In this document: positions 15,449-24,720 of the stretch, piece by piece | Numbering within the stretch: position 1 is the stretch's first letter | Layout: every line of letters begins with the position of its first letter | Origin: Streptomyces sp. NBC_00536 | GTDB lineage: Bacteria > Actinomycetota > Actinomycetes > Streptomycetales > Streptomycetaceae | NCBI RefSeq assembly: GCF_036346295.1 | Contig: NZ_CP107820.1 | Span: 186,001 to 250,000 of the forward strand | Direction of reading: 5' to 3' | DNA length: 64,000 nucleotides | Translations under genes and position numbers: made by a program | The notes under the pieces: generated by a model | Seen by the model: only the letters and a program-made list of their open reading frames with translations | Database searches by the model: none | What the model was told of the DNA's origin: nothing

Positions 15449-15484
15449 TCGGAATCGGAATCGGAGTCGGGGTCGGAATCGGAA
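15449..15484. repeat. Six tandem hexamers (TCGGAA-type) upstream of rmlC
   Basis: TCGGAA, TCGGAA, TCGGAG, TCGGGG, TCGGAA, TCGGAA run head-to-tail 18 bp before the rmlC start. Probably a microsatellite-like slippage tract in the leader. Confidence 0.7.
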
Positions 15485-15562
15485 TCGTGAACAGCGGGCC
15501 GTCCGATCCTCGGGGCAGCCGCTCCGGCCCCGCTCGAACCCGGGTGGAGCGCCCGGGCACGG

Positions 15563-15599
15563 CCGATGGCCCCCGCGCACGGGACGCGGGGGCCATCGG
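15563..15599. terminator. 15-bp perfect hairpin terminator
   Basis: CCGATGGCCCCCGCG and its exact reverse complement, separated by 7 nt, lie 15 bp downstream of the stop of the leftward MFS gene. It separates the PKS-side operon from the rmlC operon. Confidence 0.88.
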
Positions 15600-15613
15600 A
15601 GCGGTGCGTACGG

Positions 15614-17152
15614 TCAGCGCACGGAGGCCGGAGCCGGCTTGTCGGCAGGCGCCTTGCCGCCGGAAGCCTTGCCACCCGGGGCCGCGGGCGCGGCCTTCGG
15701 CGGCGCCACCGGCGCGGACTGACCCGCCGCCACCGGGGCGAGCTCGGGCTGGACGCCCTTGCCCTTGCCGGGGGCGATCAGCATGGACAGGGTGGCGAGG
15801 GCCACCCCGATGGCACCGACCCACATGGCCGGGACGAGCCCGTCCACGAAGTTCTGCGGGGAGGCGTAGCCACCGTTGGCGGAGAAGATGGAGGCCAGCA
15901 GGGCGACACCGAGCGCGGCGCCGACCTCACGGGTGGCGGCCGTGACACCGGAGGCGATGCCCTGCTCCTCCTCCTTGACCGAGCCCATCGTCAGGTTCAT
16001 CAGCGGTGCGTAGAACAGGGCCATGCCGGCGCCGCAGATCATCAGGGAGGGCAGCTGGGCGACGTAGGAGACATCGGGCTCCAGGATGAAGGCCCAATAG
16101 ACCATGCCGCCGGTCATCATCGCGAGGCCGAGGGTGACGACGGGCTTGCCGCCGATCTTGTCGGAGACCATGCCGCCGATCGGGGCGACGACCATCGGCA
16201 TCGCGGTCCAGGCGAGCAGCCGGACACCGGCCTCCATCGCGCTGTAGCCCTGGATGCTCTGGAGGAACTGGGTCATCAGGAAGATCGCACCGAACATGCC
16301 GACCGACATCAGCGTGCCGGCCAGGTTGATCGCGGTGAACGCCCGGATCTTGAAGAGGCGCATCGGGACCATGGGGTGGGCGGTCTTGTTCTCCCAGACC
16401 ACGAAGACGCCCATGACGACCACGCCGCCGATGAGGGAGGCGAGGACGACGGGGGAGGTCCAGCCGTCGCCGTGGCCCTTGATCAGGCCGAGGACGATGC
16501 CGAAGAGACCGATGCTGGCCAGGATCGTGCCGACCGCGTCGAGCCGCGAGTTCGCGACCTTGCTCTCGGCGAGCTTGCGCCAGGACATCGGGGCCAGGGC
16601 CAGGCCGATGGGCACGTTCAGCCAGAAGATCCACTGCCAGGACAGGTGCTCGACGATCGCACCGCCGACGAGCGGGCCCGCCGCGATCGACAGACCGTTG
16701 ACCGCGCCCCAGATGCCGAGCGCCGTACCGCGCTTCTCGGCGGGGACGGCGGCCGTCAGCAGGGTCACCGAGAGCGGCATGATGATGGCCGCGCCGGCGC
16801 CCTGGATGGCGCGGAAGGCGATGAGTTCGTTGATGCCGGGCGCGAGCGCGGCGGCGGCCGAGGCACCCGTGAAGAGCAGCAGGCCCAGCACGAACAGCTT
16901 GCGGCGGCCGAAGCGGTCACCGAGCGCGGCACCGAACATCATCAGGACCGCGAAGGACAGCGTGTAGGCGTTGACCGTCCATTCGAGGTCGGTCAGGCTG
17001 CCGCCGAGTTTCTCCCGGATGGTGGGCAGCGCCGTGATGATCACGAGGTTGTCCAGGCCTGCCATGAAGGAGGCGAGGCTCGTGGTGAGGATGGCCCAGA
17101 AGACCACCCCCTTTGCTCCACCGGCCGGGGCTGGGGGGTTGACGGTGCTCAT
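15614..17152 (-). CDS. MFS efflux transporter, DHA2 (14-TM) family
   Basis: 512 aa. Family marks: motif ALGDRFGRRKLFVLGLLLFT in the loop after TM2, GAGAAIIMPLSVTLL and AVNGLSIAAGPLVGGAIVEH (antiporter motif C). About 14 hydrophobic segments, as in EmrB/QacA drug/proton antiporters. A Pro/Ala/Lys-rich tail of ~40 residues extends into the cytoplasm. SD AAAGGA 8 nt before ATG 17152. A likely exporter or self-resistance pump of the cluster; a second DHA2 pump is at 18566. Confidence 0.9.
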   Translation of the reverse strand: MSTVNPPAPAGGAKGVVFWAILTTSLASFMAGLDNLVIITALPTIREKLGGSLTDLEWTVNAYTLSFAVLMMFGAALGDRFGRRKLFVLGLLLFTGASAAAALAPGINELIAFRAIQGAGAAIIMPLSVTLLTAAVPAEKRGTALGIWGAVNGLSIAAGPLVGGAIVEHLSWQWIFWLNVPIGLALAPMSWRKLAESKVANSRLDAVGTILASIGLFGIVLGLIKGHGDGWTSPVVLASLIGGVVVMGVFVVWENKTAHPMVPMRLFKIRAFTAINLAGTLMSVGMFGAIFLMTQFLQSIQGYSAMEAGVRLLAWTAMPMVVAPIGGMVSDKIGGKPVVTLGLAMMTGGMVYWAFILEPDVSYVAQLPSLMICGAGMALFYAPLMNLTMGSVKEEEQGIASGVTAATREVGAALGVALLASIFSANGGYASPQNFVDGLVPAMWVGAIGVALATLSMLIAPGKGKGVQPELAPVAAGQSAPVAPPKAAPAAPGGKASGGKAPADKPAPASVR

Positions 17153-17287
17153 CCGAGCATCCTTTCTGGAGGCAATGTCAGTAGGAGATGCTCATAACTC
17201 ATCCGTGACACAGGCCGTTTCGGCGCTCACGACGCTACGGAACCGGACTACAGCCCTCCTCGATTCGTGGTGGACCCACGGACGCGC

Positions 17288-17322
17288 GAAGCCACCCTCC
17301 CCGGATCGGGGAGGGTGGCTTC
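17288..17322. terminator. 16-bp perfect hairpin terminator
   Basis: GAAGCCACCCTCCCCG pairs exactly with CGGGGAGGGTGGCTTC across a 3-nt loop, 23 bp beyond the stop of the leftward gene ending at 17345. Confidence 0.88.
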
Positions 17323-17344
17323 GGGGTCCGGCGCGCGGGAACGG

Positions 17345-17815
17345 TCAGCCGAGCTGGCGCTGGAAGGTCGCCATGTCGAAGTACAGCGTCTCGTCGACCA
17401 GGACGTCACCGTCGAAGTGGAAGAAGACGGCGACGGGCGCGTCGATGGACTTGCCGAGGTTGGGTATGCCCCGGTAGTCCGCTTCCTGCTTGCCGCGGGC
17501 CTGGGCTTCCAGGATCACGGCGGTGGGGGTGTGGTGCACGTGGTGCAGGTCGTGCTCCAGGTTCGGGAACGCGGCCTTGAGGTCGGCGAAGTAGCCCTTC
17601 TTGATGGCCTCTTCACCGATCAGCGGGCCCTCTTCGAAGGCCTGGATCCGGTAGATGCCACCGCGCGGGAAGGTGGCCAGTACGCCGTCGATGTCCCAGG
17701 CGATCTCGGCGACGGTGTGCGCGAGGACGACCGCCTCGCGCCGCTTGCGCAGATCCGCGTCGGGCTGCGGGAGATCCGCACCGGGCAGGGTGAATTCGTG
17801 CTGTTCGGTGGCCAT
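17345..17815 (-). CDS. SnoaL/NTF2-fold protein
   Basis: 156 aa. Layout typical of the NTF2-like fold: long N-terminal helix (RKRREAVVLAHTVAEIAWDI), GYFADLKAAFPNLEHDLHHV and a C-terminal VAVFFHFDGDVLVDETLYFD. Contains a His cluster (HDLHHVHHT) that could bind metal or act in acid-base chemistry. One of three SnoaL-like proteins in the window, which fits a cluster needing cyclisation or similar steps; exact reaction unknown. SD GGAGGAA. Confidence 0.65.
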   Translation of the reverse strand: MATEQHEFTLPGADLPQPDADLRKRREAVVLAHTVAEIAWDIDGVLATFPRGGIYRIQAFEEGPLIGEEAIKKGYFADLKAAFPNLEHDLHHVHHTPTAVILEAQARGKQEADYRGIPNLGKSIDAPVAVFFHFDGDVLVDETLYFDMATFQRQLG

Positions 17816-17927
17816 GACCGTTCCTCCACGCGTCGACCGGCTTGATGTCGCAGACGCTAGGGCCGCGACCTCGCGTACCGCTCGAACGCCGGGCCGGACG
17901 GACCGGTCGGTCGGCCCCCGCGCACCG

Positions 17928-18500
17928 TCAGGCGTTCGCGCCGACCGGCTCGGTGCGCTGCTGCTGCGGGGGCTTGTAGGAGGAGCGGTAGCCGCAGGCC
18001 AGGCCGATCGGCGCGAGCAGGGTGCACAGCGCCATGTCCAGGGCGAAGGGCCGGCCGGTGATCACGCGGTACTCGTCCCGGAAACCGAGGGCGAGCAGCG
18101 GCATCTGCAGCGCGGGGCCGGAGGCGCTGAGACGCCCCTCGTTGGCCAGGCCCCACAGGGTCTCGAAGACCTTCTCGGTCTGGTAGGCGGGGGTGGTGCG
18201 CCAGACCATCCGGGTGGTCTCGGGGCCCGGGTTCCACATGGAGTGGCGCACGCCCGGCGGGATGTAGAACTCGGCGCCTTCGGTGTATTCGTGTTCGACG
18301 CCCTCCAGCTGGAGGGTGATCCGGCCGCCGCGGACCTGCATGACCTCGGTCTGCTTGGGGTGGTAGTGGACGGGCGGCTTCAGGACGGTCGGGGCGTACT
18401 CGACCTCGACCTCGACATAGGCGCCGTTCGTCTGGGAGGCGGTGGTGAGGAAGGTGAGCCGGTCTTTTCCGAGCTGCAGGGTGTCTCCGGGGCGTGCCAT
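17928..18500 (-). CDS. Cupin-domain protein
   Basis: 190 aa. A single cupin core at residues ~35-110 with the metal-binding pattern PPVHYHPKQTEVMQVRGG (His-x-His...Glu) and the second motif PPGVRHSMWNPG (His). The ~70-residue C-terminal helical part (FALDMALCTLLAPIGLACGY) is hydrophobic. Similar proteins are found in polyketide clusters as cyclases or dioxygenases, but many are uncharacterised. Sits in the leftward run between two pumps. Confidence 0.7.
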   Translation of the reverse strand: MARPGDTLQLGKDRLTFLTTASQTNGAYVEVEVEYAPTVLKPPVHYHPKQTEVMQVRGGRITLQLEGVEHEYTEGAEFYIPPGVRHSMWNPGPETTRMVWRTTPAYQTEKVFETLWGLANEGRLSASGPALQMPLLALGFRDEYRVITGRPFALDMALCTLLAPIGLACGYRSSYKPPQQQRTEPVGANA

Positions 18501-18565
18501 CGGATGCCTCTCCTTGGTGTCCGGGGGTGGTCAGGACAAGGGGGGTGGTCAGGGCGAGGGGGTGG

Positions 18566-20110
18566 TCAGACGCTGGTGGTGCTCCGCGCGGTGGTGGCGG
18601 CCACAGCGGTCCCGGTGCTCTCGGTGGGCCCGGTACGCCGCTTGCCGGGGAGCCCGAAGAAGGCGTTGAGCAGGTTGAGTACGCCGATGCCCACCGCGAT
18701 CCAGAAGCCCAGGTGCAGTCCGTCCACCCAGGCGATCGCGGGCAGCCGCCCGTCGGCGAGTTCGCCGGTGGTGCGGGTCATGGCGCTGGTGGCCACGGTC
18801 GCCACGCCGAGCGAGGCGCCGACCTGGAAGGCGGCGACGAGCACGCCGGAGGCGATGCCCTGCTGTTCCTGCGGGATGTCGGACACCCCGTGGACGTTGA
18901 CGGGGATGCCGCAGCACTGCATGGAGGCGCCCAGGATGAGCAGCGCGGGCAGCACGTCGAGGAGGTAGTTCCCGTCGTGCGGGGCCCGGGTCAGCAGGAT
19001 CAGGCCGAGTACGGAGCCGATGGCGCCGAAGAGGTAGACCGGGCGGGGTCCGGACTTGTGCATGATCCGGGTCGCCGGGGCGGTGATCAGGATGGCGATG
19101 ACGCCGAGCGGCAGGAAGGCGAAGCCCGACTTGAGGGTGGAGTAGCCGAGGCTGCGCTGGAGGTAGTAGCTGCTCAGGAAGAGGACGGAGGCCTGCACCC
19201 CGCTGGTCAGGATGCGGCCGAGGCCGGCGGTGACCAGGGAGCGGGTGGCGAAGAGCTGGAGCGGCATCAGCGGGTCGGCGACCTTGCGCTCGACCACGAC
19301 GAAGCCGACCAGCAGCGCCACCGCGGCGACGGCCGGGACGATGACGTACGGGATCGAACCCCAGCCCTTGTCCTGGATGTTGACGATGGCGTACACGAGG
19401 GAGGCCAGGCCGCCGGTGACGGCGATCGCGCCCAGGATGTCGGGGGTGGACTCGCTCTTGGTCTCGGTGCGCCCGCCGGCCAGGATCAGCACGCCGATGA
19501 CGGCGACGACCCCGAAGGGGATGTTGATGTAGAAGATCCAGCGCCAGTTGAGGCTGTCGGTGATCAGGCCGCCCGCGATGACGCCGAGGGTGCCGCCGAG
19601 TCCGGCCAGCGCGGCCCAGATCGCGAGGGCGGTGGTCCGCTCCTTGCCCTTGGGGAAGGTGGTGGTGACCAGGGACATCGCGGCCGGGGACAGGAAGGCC
19701 GCGCCACACCCCTGGAGGGCGCGCGCGGCGATCAGCAGGCCGGTGCCGTCGGCGATGCCGCAGAGTAACGAGGCCGCGGTGAACAGGAACGCGCCGAGCA
19801 GGAACGTACGCCGGCGCCCCCAGCGGTCGGCGGTGCGCCCGCCGAGCAGCATCAGGCCGCCGAAGCACAGGATGTAGGAGGTCAGCACCCACTCGATGCC
19901 GGTGGCGGTGGCCTTCAGGTCGGACTGGATCGCGGGCAGCGCGAGGTTCACCACGGTGGTGTCGAGGAGCACCATGAACTGGGCGAGGGCGACGAAGACG
20001 AGCAGCCGCCATCGTCGTGGGTCGGGCGGGGTGTCGGTGCCCGGTCCGGCCGCGGACGCGGCGGCCGGTGCCTGGTCCTGGATACGGGGGGCGTTCTTCT
20101 CGGTGTTCAT
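18566..20110 (-). CDS. MFS efflux transporter, DHA2 (14-TM) family, second copy
   Basis: 514 aa. Motif LLGGRTADRWGRRRTFLLGA after TM2, GCGAAFLSPAAMSLV, and GLGGTLGVIAGGLI. About 14 hydrophobic segments. Clearly distinct in sequence from the pump at 15614, so not a recent duplication. SD GAGAGGGAG just before ATG 20110. Likely exports the product or an intermediate. Confidence 0.9.
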   Translation of the reverse strand: MNTEKNAPRIQDQAPAAASAAGPGTDTPPDPRRWRLLVFVALAQFMVLLDTTVVNLALPAIQSDLKATATGIEWVLTSYILCFGGLMLLGGRTADRWGRRRTFLLGAFLFTAASLLCGIADGTGLLIAARALQGCGAAFLSPAAMSLVTTTFPKGKERTTALAIWAALAGLGGTLGVIAGGLITDSLNWRWIFYINIPFGVVAVIGVLILAGGRTETKSESTPDILGAIAVTGGLASLVYAIVNIQDKGWGSIPYVIVPAVAAVALLVGFVVVERKVADPLMPLQLFATRSLVTAGLGRILTSGVQASVLFLSSYYLQRSLGYSTLKSGFAFLPLGVIAILITAPATRIMHKSGPRPVYLFGAIGSVLGLILLTRAPHDGNYLLDVLPALLILGASMQCCGIPVNVHGVSDIPQEQQGIASGVLVAAFQVGASLGVATVATSAMTRTTGELADGRLPAIAWVDGLHLGFWIAVGIGVLNLLNAFFGLPGKRRTGPTESTGTAVAATTARSTTSV

Positions 20111-20170
20111 GGCTCCCTCTCGGGTGGGCCCGCCGCCCCCGGCCCCGCGGCCGGGAGCGGCGCAGTCCGG

Positions 20171-21118
20171 TCAGGCGGCAGTGGCCTCGATGTAGCTCAG
20201 GGCGTTGTAGATGGTCCGGTTCGGGTCAGTGATGGCGCGGCGGCCGTGCATGACCCGGGTGTTGTCGATGACAGCGGCGTCGCCGTCCTGCCATTCGAGG
20301 TTCTCGGTGATCCGTGCGGTCACCGACTCGACTTCGGCCAGCAGCTGTTCGGACAACTCGGTCCCGTCGGCGAAGGTGATCGTCGGCTTCTCGTAGTTGA
20401 AGGAGGGGCCGAGGATGCTGTTCGCGAACGAGCGCCGCTCGCCGAAGATCGTGGTCCCGGCAGCGGGGGTGCAGAAAGCGTAGCGGATGCCGCCGTCCGC
20501 CTCGGCCTGGATTTCGGTGCCGGGCAACTGGCTCGCCAGTGCGAGGAGTTCCTCCACCTTGATGTCCTCGGCGGGCTTGGTCTTGCCGAGCAGGTGGTGG
20601 GCCATGGCGCGCCACTGCTGCTCGCCGACGTAGCGGCTGTAGACGATGTCCTGGGCGGCGAAGGCCTCGCGGGCCCCGTCGCTGAGGGCGTCCCAGACGC
20701 GGTAGCCGTCGCAGACGGTGGTCTGGGAGCCGGAGGAGGCGGCCTTCTCGCAGAAGAACCAGGCGACGTGGGCGCGGAAGGGGCTGTTGCCGTTCTCGGT
20801 GTGCAGGCCGACCTCGGCGAATCCGGCGTCGACCTTCTGGGCGACCTCCGAGTAGAAGTCGCGGGCCGGGTCGAGGGTGGTGGAGGTGGAGGTGGCCTGC
20901 ACCAGGGCGGTGAAGGAGTCCATGTCGGAGGGGGTGAATCCGCGCAGCAGCAGGAATCCCGCCTCGGCGAGCAGGCCGCGCAGGGCCTTGGGGTCGATGT
21001 CCGCGAGGCTGCCGCCCTCGACGGGTTCCACCAGCAGGCCGCTGCCGGTGCCGTAGGGCGTGGTTTTCACTGCGGTGCTCACTCCGGTACTCGCTGCGGT
21101 GCTCACTGCCGTGCTCAT
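20171..21118 (-). CDS. TauD/clavaminate-synthase-like Fe(II)/2-oxoglutarate oxygenase
   Basis: 315 aa. Iron triad visible: His106-x-Glu108 in GLHTENGNSPF and the distal His291 in NTRVMHGRRA, with the 2OG-binding Arg just after. A Glu in place of the usual Asp is as in clavaminate-synthase-like members, so it should be competent. Reaction could be hydroxylation, desaturation or decarboxylation of an acyl or amino-acyl substrate. Its start overlaps the acyl-AMP ligase stop (ATGA), suggesting it works on a product of that ligase. Confidence 0.82.
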   Translation of the reverse strand: MSTAVSTAASTGVSTAVKTTPYGTGSGLLVEPVEGGSLADIDPKALRGLLAEAGFLLLRGFTPSDMDSFTALVQATSTSTTLDPARDFYSEVAQKVDAGFAEVGLHTENGNSPFRAHVAWFFCEKAASSGSQTTVCDGYRVWDALSDGAREAFAAQDIVYSRYVGEQQWRAMAHHLLGKTKPAEDIKVEELLALASQLPGTEIQAEADGGIRYAFCTPAAGTTIFGERRSFANSILGPSFNYEKPTITFADGTELSEQLLAEVESVTARITENLEWQDGDAAVIDNTRVMHGRRAITDPNRTIYNALSYIEATAA

Positions 21119-22755
21119 GCCTTCTCCTCGGTCGTGTCCCCGGCCGGGGCGCTCTGGTGCCCTCGCAGCACGTGGGTGCGGATGACGTCACGGCGCGGGC
21201 GCCCGGTGACGGTGAAGCAGGTGGCGTACTCGGGGTCGTCCTCGGACATGAGGTGGACGACGGCGGCGCGTTCGATGCCGGAGAGGCGTTCCTTGCCGAA
21301 GGCGTCGATGCGCTCGCGGGCGGTGTCCTGGTCGAGGCCGGCCTCGATGACGAAGAGGCCGTGCACCTGGTCGAGGCCGTCGGCGACGATGGCGGCCTCA
21401 CGGATGAAGCCGATCTCGCGGTAGCGCGCTTCCACCCATTCGGGTGACACGTTGCGGCCGCTGGAGGTGATCACCATGCTCTTCTTGCGGCCGGTGATGC
21501 GCAGGTACCCGTCCTCGTCGATCTCGGCGAGGTCGCCGGTGTGCAGGCGTCCCTGGTCGTCGACGACCACGCTGGACGGGTCCTCGCGGGTGTACCCGGC
21601 GAAGAGCGAGGTGCTGCGGATGAGCAGCTCGCCGTCCTCGGCGAGTTCGGCCTGTACGTGGTCCAGGGGGCGCCCGACGGTGCCGAAGCGGACCTGGCCG
21701 GGGAAGTTCCAGGAGACCACCGAGGAGTTCTCGCTGAGTCCGTACCCCTCGTGGACGGTGACCCCGTAGGCGTCGAGGCGCTGGAGGATCTCCGCGGGGA
21801 CGGGCGCGCCGCCACAGGCGATGAAGACGGAGCCCTCGTGGCCGAAGATCCGGCGGCGCCGCTCGGGGACGCTCTCGCCGGGCTGCTGGTCGCTGAGCGC
21901 GAGGAAGAGTCCGGCGACGGTGGGCGGTACGACGAGTGCGGTGGGGCGGGCCTGGCGCAGCAGGCTCAGCATCCGGGGCGCGGCGTCGGCGGCGGTGCCC
22001 ACCAGCGCGGTGCCGGGCGGCAGGAAGGAGACCGAGCCGCCGGCCAGGAAGGGCATGTAGAGCCCGGCGACCTGTTCGATGAGCAGGCTCAGCGGGACGA
22101 TCGAGAGGTAGCGCTCGAAGACGGCGGGTTCGGTGCGGGCCCGCAGGGAGGTCAGGAGCGCGTCCAGGCCGTGGCGGCGGATCTGGACGCCCTTGGGGGC
22201 GGAGGTGGTGCCCGAGGTGTGGATCACCTTGATGACCGCGTCCTCGGCGGGCACCGGCGGGCGGGCCGCTCCCCCGGCAGGGGTCTCGGCGAGCAGCGCC
22301 TTGATGTCGACGGCGGTCACCGGGCACGTGTCGGGAAGCACCTTGGATCCGGTGTTGGCCGGTCCGCTGTCGGCGGCCCAGCGGGCCAGCGCGCGGGTGC
22401 CGCCGTCGTCGACGTAGCAGAGGTCCGCGGTGTCGAGGAGGGAGGCGGCCTGTTCGGCGGCGAAGGCGGTGGGGACCGGGACTTCGACGGCGGCGGCGAA
22501 GAGGGCGGCGAGGTCGGCGACGACCCACTCGGGGGAGTTCTCGGCGAGCAGCCCGACCTTGGCGGGGCGGCCGTGCTCGGCGGCCCAGCGCTCCAGGTGT
22601 CCGGCGAGGACCAGGGCCGCGCCGATGATCTCGCGGTAGCTCCAGGTGGTGCCCGTACCGCCGTCGCCGGACAGGACGCGGACCATGACGGCGTCGCTGT
22701 CGGCCTGGTCCAGCAGGCCTTGGGCGAGGGAGACGGGCAGGGTGTCATGCGGCAC
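21115..22755 (-). CDS. Acyl-AMP/acyl-CoA ligase
   Basis: 546 aa. ANL superfamily: P-loop IHTSGTTSAPKGVQI, GYGLSENSSVVSW, TGDLAEIDEDGYLRITGRK (ATP-binding Asp and hinge) and a C-terminal domain. The position of the catalytic lysine appears as Arg (TVTGRPRRDVI instead of ...K...), so the adenylation step may be weakened, or alignment by eye may be off. It overlaps the genes on both sides. With the thermostable-hemolysin-like, FAD and TauD-like neighbours it forms a subset likely acting on one acyl or amino-acid-derived building block. Confidence 0.82.
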   Translation of the reverse strand: MPHDTLPVSLAQGLLDQADSDAVMVRVLSGDGGTGTTWSYREIIGAALVLAGHLERWAAEHGRPAKVGLLAENSPEWVVADLAALFAAAVEVPVPTAFAAEQAASLLDTADLCYVDDGGTRALARWAADSGPANTGSKVLPDTCPVTAVDIKALLAETPAGGAARPPVPAEDAVIKVIHTSGTTSAPKGVQIRRHGLDALLTSLRARTEPAVFERYLSIVPLSLLIEQVAGLYMPFLAGGSVSFLPPGTALVGTAADAAPRMLSLLRQARPTALVVPPTVAGLFLALSDQQPGESVPERRRRIFGHEGSVFIACGGAPVPAEILQRLDAYGVTVHEGYGLSENSSVVSWNFPGQVRFGTVGRPLDHVQAELAEDGELLIRSTSLFAGYTREDPSSVVVDDQGRLHTGDLAEIDEDGYLRITGRKKSMVITSSGRNVSPEWVEARYREIGFIREAAIVADGLDQVHGLFVIEAGLDQDTARERIDAFGKERLSGIERAAVVHLMSEDDPEYATCFTVTGRPRRDVIRTHVLRGHQSAPAGDTTEEKA

Positions 22756-23398
22756 GGGTCAGCACCTTCGCCTGCGGGCGGTTGCTGAGCAGCCGCATGT
22801 CGACGGATTCGAAGCAGTAGCGGCCGATGGCGGCGAGCAGCAGGGTGCTCTGGTCGACCGCCTTGGCGTAGCCGACCATGGGCCGGGTGTCGTAGTACGA
22901 GCCCCAGGAGGCGAGTTCCTCCGGCTCCAGCCGGTCGGGCGAGGCGTCCGCGAGCGGGTGGAAGACGCAGCCGAGGCGGGACATCAGCTCGGCGAGCCGG
23001 CCGGTCATCGTCATCACCGCGTACGGGCGGCCCAGGCAGGCCATGACCAGCGGGATCGACTTGATGATCTCGCCGCCGGCCGAGGCGCGGACGGAGGCGA
23101 TGTTGCCGATCTGGAGGACCTGGTGGCGGCCGACGGGGTCGCCGACCTCGGCCGCGATGACCTCTTCGACCGGGGCGTCGAGGTAGCGCTCCAGCAGGAC
23201 CGGCTCGTCCTCGGGGAAGGAGAGGCCCGCGCAGGCGAGGACCTGCTCCTGGCCGTTCTCGTCCTCCTCGAAGAAGGCGAGGAAGCCGTCGGGGTCGGGG
23301 TTGATGGTCGCCTGGTACTGCTTGGCGAACACCTCGCGGGCCATCTCCCTGGCGACCAGCCAGTCCGGGGTACCGCGCTCGGACAGCGTGATTCTCAT
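22745..23398 (-). CDS. Thermostable-hemolysin-family protein
   Basis: 217 aa. N-terminal WLVAREMAREVFAKQYQA, then LACAGLSFPEDEPVLLERYL, a VLQIGNIASVRASAGG block and AVMTMTGRLAELMSRLGC. These fit the thermostable hemolysin family (PF12261), whose members resemble GNAT-type acyltransferases and often sit next to acyl-AMP ligase genes. A toxin role is unlikely; an N- or O-acyltransfer in small-molecule synthesis is my inference. Overlaps the ligase by 11 bp. Confidence 0.72.
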   Translation of the reverse strand: MRITLSERGTPDWLVAREMAREVFAKQYQATINPDPDGFLAFFEEDENGQEQVLACAGLSFPEDEPVLLERYLDAPVEEVIAAEVGDPVGRHQVLQIGNIASVRASAGGEIIKSIPLVMACLGRPYAVMTMTGRLAELMSRLGCVFHPLADASPDRLEPEELASWGSYYDTRPMVGYAKAVDQSTLLLAAIGRYCFESVDMRLLSNRPQAKVLTRAA

Positions 23399-23426
23399 GT
23401 GTGATGCGCCCCCTTACAGGGTCGAG

Positions 23427-24644
23427 TTACAGGGTCGAGTGGGCCGAGAGGACGGACCGGCTCACCGCCTGGACGCCGGGCGCGCGGCGCGTCACGGGCT
23501 GGGCCCGGACGGCGAGTTCCGCCGCGTGCAGGGCGCTGTTGATGGAGGTCTCGGCGAGGATGCCGGGGGCGGCGACCGCGTCGCCGATGAGGTAGACGCC
23601 GTCGCCGCGGTCGATGGCGGGACGGTCGCGCCAGCTCAGGCCGGGCAGGTCGAGGGCGCCGGTGCGGCCGCGGGAGACTCCCTCGCGGCGCCACTGGATG
23701 CGGTCTTGCCAGCCGGGGGTGGTGAGGTCGAAGAGCTTTTCGAGGCGCGCCAGGGCCTCGGCCTTCGACTCGCCCGGCCGGATGGGCATCTGGCCCTGGA
23801 AGAGGGCCTGTCCCTCGGGTGCGAGGGAGGGGTCGTGGTCGGAGTACTGGGAGGTGAAGCCGCCCTCGTCCATGTCGAAGGAGACGTTGCCGTCCTTCTT
23901 GGAGTGGGTGACGGCCATGTCGAGCAGGGCGGCGGTGCCGCTGGGCCAGTCGAGCGTGGGGTCGCCGAGCAGGCCGCGGGAGGCGGCGAGCGAGGTGGCG
24001 ACGATGACCGGGCCGTCGGTGGGGAGTTCGGTGATCCGGGAGTTCTTCTCGATGACGACGCCGTGGGCCTTGGCCCGGCGTTCCATCCGGTCGATGACCC
24101 CGCCCCAGCCGCCGATGAAGTACCGGCTCGGGAGCGGGAAGCGGGGGGTGCCGACGCGCAGCAGCCGCTCCCAGACGAAGGCGGCGGAGAGCCGGCCGGG
24201 GTCGCCGTCGAAGAGGATCGGACCGAGGAAGCCGAGGGCTTCGTTGACGGTCTGCTGCTCGAAGCGCTCGCTGGCCCAGTCCTGGAAGGAGCGGTCGATG
24301 GGGACCTCGATGTCCCGGTGCATCCAGGTCATCTTCATGTAGCCGCCGGGCAGGGTCATGCGCAGTTTGCCCATGTGGCGAAAGCGCATCCGCGTCCACT
24401 CGTGGAAGGACAGGCGGACGTAGTTCCCGGCGAGGCCGCGCTGGAGCAGCCAGCTCCAGCAGGGGCCGTTGTCGAAGAAGGTGTGGGGGCCGTCGTTGGT
24501 GACGTAGGGCCCGGTGGCGGAGCGGGAGCGGCCGCCCAGGTGGGCGTGCGCCTCGTGGACGGTGACGCGGGCGCCCTGCTCGGCGGCGGATATCGCCGCG
24601 GTCAGGCCGGCGAGCCCGCCGCCGATGATCGTGATGTTCGCCAT
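23427..24644 (-). CDS. FAD-dependent oxidoreductase (phytoene-desaturase/amine-oxidase-like)
   Basis: 405 aa. FAD Rossmann motif ITIIGGGLAGLTAAISAAEQ starts at residue 4, then HLGGRSRS, and the C-terminal FAD contact GDGVYLIGDAVAAPGILAET. The fold matches carotenoid-desaturase-like flavoproteins, so it may desaturate or dehydrogenate a polyene or acyl chain. ATG 24644 puts the Rossmann motif at the usual place; an upstream GTG at 24659 has poor SD spacing. Confidence 0.8.
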   Translation of the reverse strand: MANITIIGGGLAGLTAAISAAEQGARVTVHEAHAHLGGRSRSATGPYVTNDGPHTFFDNGPCWSWLLQRGLAGNYVRLSFHEWTRMRFRHMGKLRMTLPGGYMKMTWMHRDIEVPIDRSFQDWASERFEQQTVNEALGFLGPILFDGDPGRLSAAFVWERLLRVGTPRFPLPSRYFIGGWGGVIDRMERRAKAHGVVIEKNSRITELPTDGPVIVATSLAASRGLLGDPTLDWPSGTAALLDMAVTHSKKDGNVSFDMDEGGFTSQYSDHDPSLAPEGQALFQGQMPIRPGESKAEALARLEKLFDLTTPGWQDRIQWRREGVSRGRTGALDLPGLSWRDRPAIDRGDGVYLIGDAVAAPGILAETSINSALHAAELAVRAQPVTRRAPGVQAVSRSVLSAHSTL

Positions 24645-24720
24645 GGTTATCGCACTCACTCACCTTTGGGATTCGCGCACCTTGGGGATTCGCGCACCTC
24701 GCAGGTGCGCGGGCCGTTCC

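Noticed and set aside
18494..19768. Long plus-strand frame opposite the second MFS gene
   Set aside because: Gly/Asp/Glu-rich mirror of a membrane protein; no start site or family features.
22745..23398. A secreted toxin (hemolysin)
   Set aside because: No signal peptide or membrane segment; it overlaps an acyl-AMP ligase in a biosynthetic operon, so the family name is probably misleading.
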